This document shows positions 1-5,252 of a stretch of 6,785 nucleotides of DNA, one piece after another. This DNA is from an uncultured Dialister sp. (lineage in GTDB: Bacteria; Bacillota; Negativicutes; Veillonellales; Dialisteraceae): NCBI RefSeq assembly GCF_900538805.1, contig NZ_UPZP01000113.1, positions 1 to 6,785 on the forward strand. Direction: 5' to 3'. Every line of letters starts with the position of its first letter. Position 1 is the stretch's first letter. The notes below the pieces were generated by a model, which made no database searches, was not told where the DNA came from, and was given only the letters and a program-made list of their open reading frames with translations. A program made the position numbers and the translations under genes.

Positions 1-96
1 AGCGAGCTATTTAAGGAAGCCCATGACGAAGCAGTGCATAAAAATTCTTATAAAAGGAAACTCTATGAATTAATCAGCGCTTCCCCAGGAAAATGT
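1..96. other. Left-edge segment without an assignable gene
   Basis: This short flank lies downstream of the minus-strand operon. On the plus strand, frame 1 is open from the first base and frame 2 is open until a TAA at 71-73. Either could be the tail of a gene entering from the left and converging on the operon, but too little is visible to choose or name one. On the minus strand there is no start codon with a ribosome-binding site and no convincing terminator hairpin, only weak short repeats. No function is claimed. Confidence 0.3.
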
Positions 97-636
97 TCAA
101 GCACTCTCCTGATCTTGGATAATATAACCACGCTCTATTGCATCCGCCAGGGCCTTCTTGAAACCCGTTTTTGTCACTTTCAGTTCATTAGTTCCAAGCC
201 GTATGACCGGCGGATATCCATTCTGCCCTTCTATGGCTGTAATAATGCTGCTGTAGCCTCCTTTGCCCCTGGCACTGTGGCCTATGAGGCCGAAAAGGAC
301 GAGAGCATACCGGCTGCTGCAGTACATACTGCGATAATTCAGTTTCTGGGCCTCTTCATAATCAAGGTAGAGTTTGAGCCGTTTGGGAGAAATACCCATG
401 GTTTTACATATGCCTTTTATGGCATTGGCCGAAATCATGGAGGCCCCAATCACAACGATATACCCGGAGGGATCCTGGTTATCCGTTTCTTTGGCTTCTT
501 CTTCAAAAAGATCGCTCAGTCCTGCTATCTTAAGAAACCGGTCTATGGTTCCCTGGGAATTCATATGGCAGAGGATTTCTTCTGCCCTTTCCACAAGGAC
601 ACCTTCCAGTACCTCTATCTGTTCAAGGCTCAGCAT
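97..636 (-). CDS. Conserved-looking unknown protein, partner of the methylase-TRD fusion
   Basis: This 179-aa cytoplasmic-looking protein has no signal peptide or membrane segment. Residues 1-50 are helical and acidic. From residue 58 the chain reads like an alpha/beta (Rossmann-like) fold: a strand GYIVVIGAS, a helix, a strand RLKLYLDY, then a strand ALVLFG followed by a glycine-rich loop GHSARGKGGYSS (residues 119-130), and a basic C-terminal part with RLGTNELKVTKTGFKKAL. The loop resembles a P-loop but has Gly where Walker A has Ser/Thr, so nucleotide binding is only a guess. The ATG start is firm: AGGAGG stands 8 nt upstream, inside the last codons of the upstream gene (Lys-Glu-Gly encoded by AAGGAGGGA), and only 3 nt separate the upstream stop from this start. 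This tight coupling implies joint function with the methylase fusion. I do not recognise the family. It is not an HsdR or an obvious nuclease. Confidence 0.85.
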   Translation of the reverse strand: MLSLEQIEVLEGVLVERAEEILCHMNSQGTIDRFLKIAGLSDLFEEEAKETDNQDPSGYIVVIGASMISANAIKGICKTMGISPKRLKLYLDYEEAQKLNYRSMYCSSRYALVLFGLIGHSARGKGGYSSIITAIEGQNGYPPVIRLGTNELKVTKTGFKKALADAIERGYIIQDQESA

Positions 637-639
637 AGT

Positions 640-2481
640 TTATCCCTCCTTCATGGTGTCATCAAATACTTTTGTTTTTGACTGAATCATTTTCCGAAGG
701 GCATCTTTTGCCTTGTACAAATCGTCCTGGCATTTCTTATAGATTTCTGCCACCTGCTGCTGCCTTTCCATAGGTGGCACGGGGATTTTAATTTCTTTCA
801 GACTCTGGATGCGAATACTGGGAACGGTCATACCTACATAGAAGAGATTCATGAGGGCATTTCCTTCAGGACTGTCAAGGAAAGCAAGCAGATAATAGGG
901 ATTGATTTTTTTCTTGTCCAGCTTCAGGACAAACATATTTCCTGTAGCCATAAGCTGCCGTCCTTCCGGCACAGAAGCCAGCCCTACTTTGGCAGGCCTT
1001 CCCACTTTAGAGAGAATAATGCTTCCGTCTTCGATGAGATATTTCCTGTACCCTTCCGGGATTTCAGTCATGTGTTTCAGGTCTTTCTGAATTAATCCGT
1101 CCTGCATATCTGACAAAGTAAGGTAATCAATGCCCGTATCTTCCTCACTGCTGAATGCATCCAGCTGCGAAGCCATAATAGGCGCGCCGCGGCTGATGCG
1201 GAGTGTCAGGTCTTCCAAAGGTATCAGAGTGCCATAATTAGACAGGGATTCAAGCTCATCTTCCGGCGTTAAGTAGGTCTTTGGGAAAACAGAGAAATCC
1301 TTTTTTTCGATTTCTTCGTTGGATACCGTTTTGCTGATATCCGTATCTTCTGCCAGAGCTTTGAGAATGGTATCTATGTTTGCTTTGCTGAACTGGTTTG
1401 TGCGGCGTCCTTTCTCGTAAATTCCAGAAGCATCTACAAAATGGACTTCTTTATTTCCATGGCTAAGCACCACGAGAAGGATGGAAATATTAGTATAGGA
1501 AAACATTTTGACCGGAAGGCTGATCACCGATTCAATCCATCCTTGCCGGATGAAATATTCCCGTGCCGCCTTCTCAGGAAAGTTCCATGCGCAGCTGCTT
1601 GTCAGCGTAACCACAGCCTTTCCTTTTTTGGCCAGCCTCTGCATTACGCCGGCGGCAAACGCCCAGTCCAGCGTTTTTGATTTCTTAGCAAAGGGAAGGC
1701 TCTGAATCCATGAGTCACGAACAGAAAACCGCATGGCCAGTGGATGGTCGCAGAAGATTTTATCGAAATGTTCTGCGGCATTCTCTACGCCGGGAGGAGT
1801 CATATCCTGTAAAATATCCCTGTTCTCTATGGCAATCTTCTGATGATACTTATCGAGGTATTGATCCAGCATGTCCGGCTGGCCTTTATATGCGGCAATC
1901 AGTTCCTTCATATTCGGTGGATCCAATAAAACATCCGCCCTAATTCTAGAAATCTGGCACGCCGAACGCATGATGTCATAGCCCTTTAAAACTACCCCTG
2001 GCACCTGTTCATAGACCATTGTCAGAAAACCGCCAATGCCACTGCAGAAATCAGCCACGCTTTCCCTTTTTCCAATTTTAAGAATAGATAATGCCAGATG
2101 ACTGAGTGAATCTGGAGTTCCACTCGCTCCGTGTGCCTTTCCTCCGATGGTCAGAGTATCTTCGAAATGCAGAAGTAAACCTTTTACTACTCTCGGTTCC
2201 ACGCCCTTTGATAGTTTTAGTAATTCATTACCAATTTTGGATTCATAGGAAATAAAATCGGGCAATTCATTAAAGCCTTTCCGGCGACAGAGTCCAATAA
2301 CCTCAGCTAATGCCTCTTCGCCATACCAGTCAAACTCTTTTCGGAGACTAAGCTGGTAAACCATATAAAAAGCCTCTGCCTGTATTAAAGGATCCACTGC
2401 TGCCTTACCGCGTACGGCTGCCAGTATTCCCCATTCCAAATCGTCGCCTGTCAGTCCATTCATCTGCGTTCTCTTTACCAA
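640..2481 (-). CDS. Type I-like N6-adenine methyltransferase fused to a single specificity (TRD) domain
   Basis: At 613 aa this protein joins an HsdM-like core to half an HsdS. Residues 1-110 are a helical HsdM-type N-terminal region. Residues about 105-350 are the methylase domain: SAM-binding motif I is VADFCSGIGGFL (142-153), the motif IV position is FDKIFCDHPLAM (239-250), then come a DWAF segment, a VVTLTSS strand and VISLPVKMF...NISILLVVL, all typical of the N6_Mtase family. Residues about 412-570 are one TRD (SRGAP start, IPVPPMERQQQVAEI end), followed by a coiled coil to 605. Motif IV is degenerate: DHPL keeps Asp and one Pro but lacks the aromatic residue that stacks on the flipped adenine, so activity is doubtful. 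The start is TTG, with AGGAGG 8 nt upstream (2490-2495); an in-frame ATG at 2463 lacks such a site. A single TRD implies dimers that bind a symmetric bipartite sequence. The promoter region holds two such sites. No hsdR gene is in view. Confidence 0.9.
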   Translation of the reverse strand: MVKRTQMNGLTGDDLEWGILAAVRGKAAVDPLIQAEAFYMVYQLSLRKEFDWYGEEALAEVIGLCRRKGFNELPDFISYESKIGNELLKLSKGVEPRVVKGLLLHFEDTLTIGGKAHGASGTPDSLSHLALSILKIGKRESVADFCSGIGGFLTMVYEQVPGVVLKGYDIMRSACQISRIRADVLLDPPNMKELIAAYKGQPDMLDQYLDKYHQKIAIENRDILQDMTPPGVENAAEHFDKIFCDHPLAMRFSVRDSWIQSLPFAKKSKTLDWAFAAGVMQRLAKKGKAVVTLTSSCAWNFPEKAAREYFIRQGWIESVISLPVKMFSYTNISILLVVLSHGNKEVHFVDASGIYEKGRRTNQFSKANIDTILKALAEDTDISKTVSNEEIEKKDFSVFPKTYLTPEDELESLSNYGTLIPLEDLTLRISRGAPIMASQLDAFSSEEDTGIDYLTLSDMQDGLIQKDLKHMTEIPEGYRKYLIEDGSIILSKVGRPAKVGLASVPEGRQLMATGNMFVLKLDKKKINPYYLLAFLDSPEGNALMNLFYVGMTVPSIRIQSLKEIKIPVPPMERQQQVAEIYKKCQDDLYKAKDALRKMIQSKTKVFDDTMKEG

Positions 2482-2489
2482 TTCGGTTT

Positions 2490-2495
2490 CCTCCT
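2490..2495 (-). promoter_or_regulatory. Ribosome-binding site that selects the TTG start of the methylase fusion
   Basis: Minus-strand AGGAGG sits 8 nt before TTG at 2481-2479. This is ideal spacing and favours the TTG over the in-frame ATG 18 nt further in. The site begins 3 nt downstream of the proximal inverted repeat, so a protein bound there, or a short hairpin in the mRNA, could also affect translation. Confidence 0.75.
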
Positions 2496-2498
2496 TTT

Positions 2499-2514
2499 TG
2501 GTATTTAATTACCA
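2499..2514. promoter_or_regulatory. Proximal operator-like inverted repeat TGGTA-N6-TACCA
   Basis: The sequence TGGTATTTAATTACCA has perfect 5-bp arms around 6 bp and is symmetric at 14 of 16 positions. It lies between the predicted transcription start (near 2524) and the ribosome-binding site of the methylase operon. A near-identical copy sits 62 bp away on the other side of the promoter. The paired placement is typical of an autoregulatory operator. The binding protein is not shown by the sequence; the methylase-TRD fusion is a candidate. Confidence 0.65.
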
Positions 2515-2530
2515 TTTCTATGTTGTTCAT

Positions 2531-2559
2531 ATCATAACACTCCATGCCCAACTTGTCAA
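2531..2559 (-). promoter_or_regulatory. Sigma-70-type promoter of the methylase operon
   Basis: On the minus strand TTGACA (2559-2554) and TATGAT (2536-2531) are separated by exactly 17 bp: a full-consensus -35 and a 5-of-6 -10. Transcription should begin near 2524, giving a leader of roughly 40 nt before the TTG start. One inverted repeat abuts the -35 and another follows the start site, so the promoter is probably tightly controlled despite its strength. Confidence 0.85.
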
Positions 2560-2560
2560 A

Positions 2561-2576
2561 TGGTATTTTATTACCA
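2561..2576. promoter_or_regulatory. Distal operator-like inverted repeat TGGTA-N6-TACCA
   Basis: The sequence TGGTATTTTATTACCA has the same 5-bp arms and 6-bp centre as the proximal copy, differing at one central base (A to T). It starts 1 bp upstream of the -35 hexamer. The 62-bp centre-to-centre distance is about six helical turns, which would place two bound dimers on the same DNA face and allow looping over the promoter. Confidence 0.65.
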
Positions 2577-2629
2577 TCTTCGATTGCCACATATGGAAAC
2601 CCTCAGTTAGGATGAAGGTTTGAAATACA

Positions 2630-2656
2630 ACAAAATCCCCTCCTTCTCAGGAGAGG
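2630..2656 (-). terminator. Probable Rho-independent terminator (minus strand)
   Basis: In the minus-strand RNA, CCUCUCCU-GAGA-AGGAGGGG forms an 8-bp stem with one U-G wobble, capped by a GNRA-type tetraloop (stem-loop at 2656-2637), followed by AUUUUGUUG. The plus-strand RNA would carry a C-A mismatch instead of the wobble, so the polarity is minus. It would stop read-through from the upstream membrane-protein gene before the methylase promoter. Confidence 0.55.
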
Positions 2657-2680
2657 ACTGTTTCTCCATAGCATAATCCG

Positions 2681-2712
2681 CTTAAAAGGCAGGAATCCCT
2701 TACGTTCCCTGC
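2681..2712 (-). terminator. Probable terminator downstream of the small membrane-protein gene
   Basis: On the minus strand GCAGGGAA (2712-2705) pairs with TTCCTGC (2695-2689) with one bulged G and a 9-nt loop, followed by CTTTTAAG. It lies about 60 bp past the stop codon at 2771. The T-run is short, so this is the weaker of two tandem candidates. The rest of 2590-2770 shows no gene. Confidence 0.45.
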
Positions 2713-2770
2713 AGTACACCAGATATTCCCTTTCCATTTATACGTTTACGTTACAGAAGCAATATCGTAC

Positions 2771-3220
2771 TTATAAGTCGAAGGATTTCGTAATCTTTGT
2801 CCCGTCTTGATACCCGAAAGTAATGGAACGCTTTTGCGCCTTCTTAGCCAGCTCTAAGTATTTTCCCTTCAGCTGAACCACGTAAATATTAGCCGTCTTC
2901 GGGATGGCACTATGATTAGGACTGGAAAGACTCATTGCTTCGAAGACCGTGAGAGGATACGAATTCCCGTCCAGATGAAGAACTACGGCATGGGAGGGTG
3001 CTTTTTTTCGAAAGGTAAAATTAACGATTTCAATATTCACAAACTCTGCTGTCACTTTTTCATCCGATAAAGGGACAGGAAGGGAGAGCAGTCTTGATTC
3101 GGTTTTAATTTCTGTATCCAGGCCTTTCGTATCGTAGCAGTATACATATCCCCCGCCAACCAGAATTAAAAGAAGAAGAATAGCTATAATCACCTTGCAC
3201 AATGATAAATTCCCTTTCAT
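2771..3220 (-). CDS. Small single-pass membrane protein, unknown function
   Basis: This is a 149-aa protein. A short positively charged N-terminus (MKGNLSLCK) is followed by one strongly hydrophobic helix (residues about 10-27, IIAILLLLILVGGGYVY) with no clear signal-peptidase site, so it is probably an uncleaved anchor with the remaining 120 residues outside the membrane. The outer part is rich in beta-type segments (FVNIEIVNFTF, HAVVLHLDG, NIYVVQLKGKY, SITFGYQDG) and ends in SFDL. The ATG start at 3220 is chosen because AAGGAG stands 9 nt upstream. The open frame extends to an ATG at 3316, but that one has no ribosome-binding site and would put 32 residues of poor signal-like sequence before the anchor. 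The gene stands alone, with probable terminators behind it. I do not recognise the family. Confidence 0.8.
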   Translation of the reverse strand: MKGNLSLCKVIIAILLLLILVGGGYVYCYDTKGLDTEIKTESRLLSLPVPLSDEKVTAEFVNIEIVNFTFRKKAPSHAVVLHLDGNSYPLTVFEAMSLSSPNHSAIPKTANIYVVQLKGKYLELAKKAQKRSITFGYQDGTKITKSFDL

Positions 3221-3280
3221 TTGATTTCTCTCCTTATGTAAGAAAAACGAAGCATGAAAACTTAAAGGCAGCGAACAGGC

Positions 3281-3324
3281 GGCGGCCAGTGATTTCCTGT
3301 CCACTTCAAATATCATCTGCCGCC
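3281..3324 (-). promoter_or_regulatory. G+C-rich inverted repeat in the long 5' leader
   Basis: In the minus-strand leader, GGCGGC-AG (3324 inward) can pair with CTG-GCCGCC (ending at 3281), with one bulged base and a loop of about 27 nt. If transcription starts near 3379, the leader is about 160 nt and this stem sits in its middle. It could be a structured regulatory leader, but there is no match I recognise to a riboswitch class. Confidence 0.25.
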
Positions 3325-3385
3325 ATTTCAGTTTATTTCCCTGCTACTCACCACTTCCTCAAACTGTTTTCTCTTTCTACCCTTT

Positions 3386-3391
3386 ATTATA
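3386..3391 (-). promoter_or_regulatory. Candidate -10 box for the small membrane-protein gene
   Basis: The minus strand reads a perfect TATAAT here. No good -35 stands 16-18 bp upstream; the nearest TTGACA-like stretch, TGACAG, is 20 bp away inside a palindrome. A promoter dependent on an activator, or with a weak -35, is possible. The predicted start is near 3379. Confidence 0.4.
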
Positions 3392-3402
3392 CTCATTAAC
3401 CA

Positions 3403-3417
3403 TGACATATACTGTCA
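3403..3417. promoter_or_regulatory. Operator-like palindrome TGACA-N5-TGTCA
   Basis: TGACATATACTGTCA has perfect 5-bp arms and a 5-bp centre. It covers the region where the -35 contact of the minus-strand promoter would be, 12 bp upstream of the TATAAT box, so it could bind a dimeric regulator. It also lies upstream of the plus-strand TPR operon promoter by about 95 bp. No regulator gene is visible here. Confidence 0.4.
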
Positions 3418-3468
3418 CTGAACGCAAATTTACCATCCAATATTTCAAAGATAAATACAAGTAAAAAA

Positions 3469-3493
3469 CTCCCCTCCCCCCTTCTTCTCCTCC
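3469..3493 (+). other. Homopyrimidine tract upstream of the TPR operon promoter
   Basis: Twenty-five consecutive C/T bases, including a run of six C, are followed after one A by more C-rich sequence up to about 3502. The complementary strand is purine-only with several G runs. It replaces the expected -35 region neighbourhood of the extended -10 promoter downstream. It could be a binding site or a structure-forming tract; no function can be read from it directly. Confidence 0.5.
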
Positions 3494-3511
3494 ATCTCCC
3501 CCGCCATTCCA

Positions 3512-3520
3512 TGATATAAT
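3512..3520 (+). promoter_or_regulatory. Extended -10 promoter of the TPR operon
   Basis: TGATATAAT contains a perfect TATAAT with the TGN extension. No -35 resembling TTGACA stands 16-18 bp upstream (CCATCT at 17 bp). Extended -10 promoters tolerate this. The predicted start near 3527 gives a leader of about 34 nt ending in AAGGAGG before the ATG at 3561. Confidence 0.6.
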
Positions 3521-3560
3521 TTAAGAAATTAATCCAATGTTATAAAAAAGGAGGGTCTTT

Positions 3561-5252
3561 ATGAAGAAGAAAATCGCTGTGCTGCTGGCGGGCTGCTTCC
3601 TGTCGTTTGTGCCCATAGCACCGGGAGGCCCGCAGAGGACAGAGGCGGCGCTGGCGTCCGGTGCTGCCGGGGATATGTTCAGTCCCGCGCAGGCGGCGCC
3701 TGCAAAGAGGAAGCTCACGAAGGAGGAGCAGGCGGCTGTTCTTCTTCAAAAGGCGGAGGAGGAGGTGAAAAGCCATCCGGACCGGTACCAGTCCTATGCG
3801 GCCCGGGCCCATGCCTATTTCATGAAGGGAGAAGTGGAAAAGGCCATGGCCGATATGGACCATGCCGTGTCCCTGGCGCCAAAGGATCCCGTGGTGTACT
3901 GGCTCCGGGCGGGCTATTACGTAAAGCTGAAGCAGGACGCGGCGGCCCGCTGGGATTGGTACTCCGCCCTGGCGCTGAATCCTCCAGACCCTTTAAGGCT
4001 TAAAATCTATAACGACCGGGGCCGATGGAATCTGCAGGAGAAGAAATATGCGGACGCTGTGTCTGATTTCCAGAGCGGACTGTCCTGCATTCCCGCCGGA
4101 AATGGAGTCGGACTTTCTGCCCAGTACATTCTAATCGGCCATGCTTACAGGAAATGGAAAGATTTCCCGCGGGCCGAGAAGAATTACAAAAAGGCCATGG
4201 CTAAGAATCCCAAAGCCTACCAGCCTCTGGAGTCTCTGGGAAATCTATATGCTGAAAATCTGAAGCAGTACGCCAGGGGCAGGGAATGCTTCGACAAGGC
4301 CATTGCCCTGGATCCCAAGGCGCCCATTCTCTATCGCCGGGCGGCCCAGATTTCACATAAAATGGGGAAACCCAAAGACACCGTATCCTACATGACAAAG
4401 GGCATAGCCCTCAGGCCTAAAATGGACTATTACTATACCATTCGGGGGAATGCCTATCGCGAGCTGCATAAGTATGACCTGGCCTTGGCGGATCTGGATA
4501 AAGCCATAGAGCTGAATCCTAAGGTCCCTTTGTCCCATACCATGCGGGGCCATGTTTATATCGATTTAAAAAAATGGGACCGGGCCCTTCAGGATTACAA
4601 CGAAGCCATCACCCTTTCCCCTAAAAAGCGGGATGACTTATATTTTTTCCGGGGCTTCATGTACATCATGACTGACCAGAAGGAAAAGGCTCTGGCTGAT
4701 TTCCTCGCAGCTTCTTCCTTAAGGCCGAAAAATGAAAACTACTATATTCTCATAGGAGATCTGTACGTGGAAATGGATAAACGGCAGGAAGCTGTTTCAT
4801 ACTATGAAAAGGCGGCGACGCTTGAACCAAAAGCGGCCTATGTTTTCAATAATATGGGATACAGCTATCACAAACTGGGCCGGAATGACAGGGCCCTGGC
4901 CTGCCTCACCAGGGGCATAGACGTGGACCCGGACTTCCCTGAAACCTACCGCTCCAGGGCCAGGGTGTACGAGTCCATGGGCCAGCTGGATAAAGCGCTG
5001 GCCGATATGGACCATTTCCTTACGCTGCAGCCGAAAAATGCAACGGGCTATAGGCTTCGGGCAGAGCTTTATGAAAAAGCGGGGAAAACGGAGCTGGCGG
5101 AAAAGGACAGGAATAAAGCAAAAGAACTGGGACCGGACCATGAGGATAAAATCAATGAAACCGGAGCTATTATTTCATCTCCTGACTGGAACTATATAGA
5201 GTATAAAAAGGCAAGAAAAGCCAGAGAAGCAAAAAAAGGAGGGGCTTTATGA
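3561..5252 (+). CDS. Exported tetratricopeptide-repeat protein, upstream paralogue
   Basis: This is a 563-aa protein. Residues 1-20 form a Sec signal peptide (MKKK, then IAVLLAGCFLSFV), with possible cleavage in the Ala-rich stretch around 29-32. LAGC at residues 9-12 resembles a lipobox, but hydrophobic residues continue after Cys12, so a lipoprotein is less likely. After an Ala/Lys-rich linker, about 13 TPR units run from residue 75 to 526 with the usual 34-residue spacing and A-x-x-x-[FY]-x-x-A...P endings (for example DLDKAIELNPK and YYEKAATLEPK). The basic tail (KKARKAREAKKGG) has no counterpart in its neighbour. TPR superhelices bind other proteins, so an extracytoplasmic scaffold or assembly role is inferred, with no specific partner known. 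AAGGAGG stands 6 nt before the ATG. The stop overlaps the next start by ATGA, so the two are co-translated. The closest relative in view is the next gene. Confidence 0.9.
   Translation: MKKKIAVLLAGCFLSFVPIAPGGPQRTEAALASGAAGDMFSPAQAAPAKRKLTKEEQAAVLLQKAEEEVKSHPDRYQSYAARAHAYFMKGEVEKAMADMDHAVSLAPKDPVVYWLRAGYYVKLKQDAAARWDWYSALALNPPDPLRLKIYNDRGRWNLQEKKYADAVSDFQSGLSCIPAGNGVGLSAQYILIGHAYRKWKDFPRAEKNYKKAMAKNPKAYQPLESLGNLYAENLKQYARGRECFDKAIALDPKAPILYRRAAQISHKMGKPKDTVSYMTKGIALRPKMDYYYTIRGNAYRELHKYDLALADLDKAIELNPKVPLSHTMRGHVYIDLKKWDRALQDYNEAITLSPKKRDDLYFFRGFMYIMTDQKEKALADFLAASSLRPKNENYYILIGDLYVEMDKRQEAVSYYEKAATLEPKAAYVFNNMGYSYHKLGRNDRALACLTRGIDVDPDFPETYRSRARVYESMGQLDKALADMDHFLTLQPKNATGYRLRAELYEKAGKTELAEKDRNKAKELGPDHEDKINETGAIISSPDWNYIEYKKARKAREAKKGGAL

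Noticed and set aside
34..681. A 215-codon plus-strand frame
   Set aside because: It is almost fully antisense to the coupled partner gene, has no ribosome-binding site and shows no domain pattern. Only the first 96 bases remain open to debate.
1912..1923. DPPN in the methylase fusion (residues 187-190) as a possible catalytic motif
   Set aside because: It is only about 45 residues after motif I and not preceded by the FDxIxxx strand. The true motif IV position is FDKIFCDHPL at residues 239-248.
640..2481. Complete type I restriction-modification system
   Set aside because: No HsdR-like helicase/nuclease is present, and the specificity part is a single fused TRD. An hsdR outside the window cannot be ruled out.
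2405..2590. A 61-codon minus-strand frame with a GTG start covering the methylase promoter
   Set aside because: It has no ribosome-binding site, runs through the -35, -10 and both inverted repeats, and overlaps the start of the well-supported methylase gene in another frame.
3221..3316. Longer version of the small membrane protein starting at the ATG at 3316
   Set aside because: There is no Shine-Dalgarno sequence before 3316, whereas AAGGAG is 9 nt before the ATG at 3220, which also places the membrane anchor at the N-terminus.
3431..3435. A third TACCA operator copy upstream of the TPR operon
   Set aside because: Only one arm is present. The position for the matching TGGTA reads GAACG, so this is a chance half-site.
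3540..3863. Minus-strand frames antisense to the TPR genes (also near 4797-5141, 5393-5938 and 6182-6610)
   Set aside because: They mirror the strongly biased codon pattern of the TPR repeats, lack ribosome-binding sites and encode no recognisable domains.
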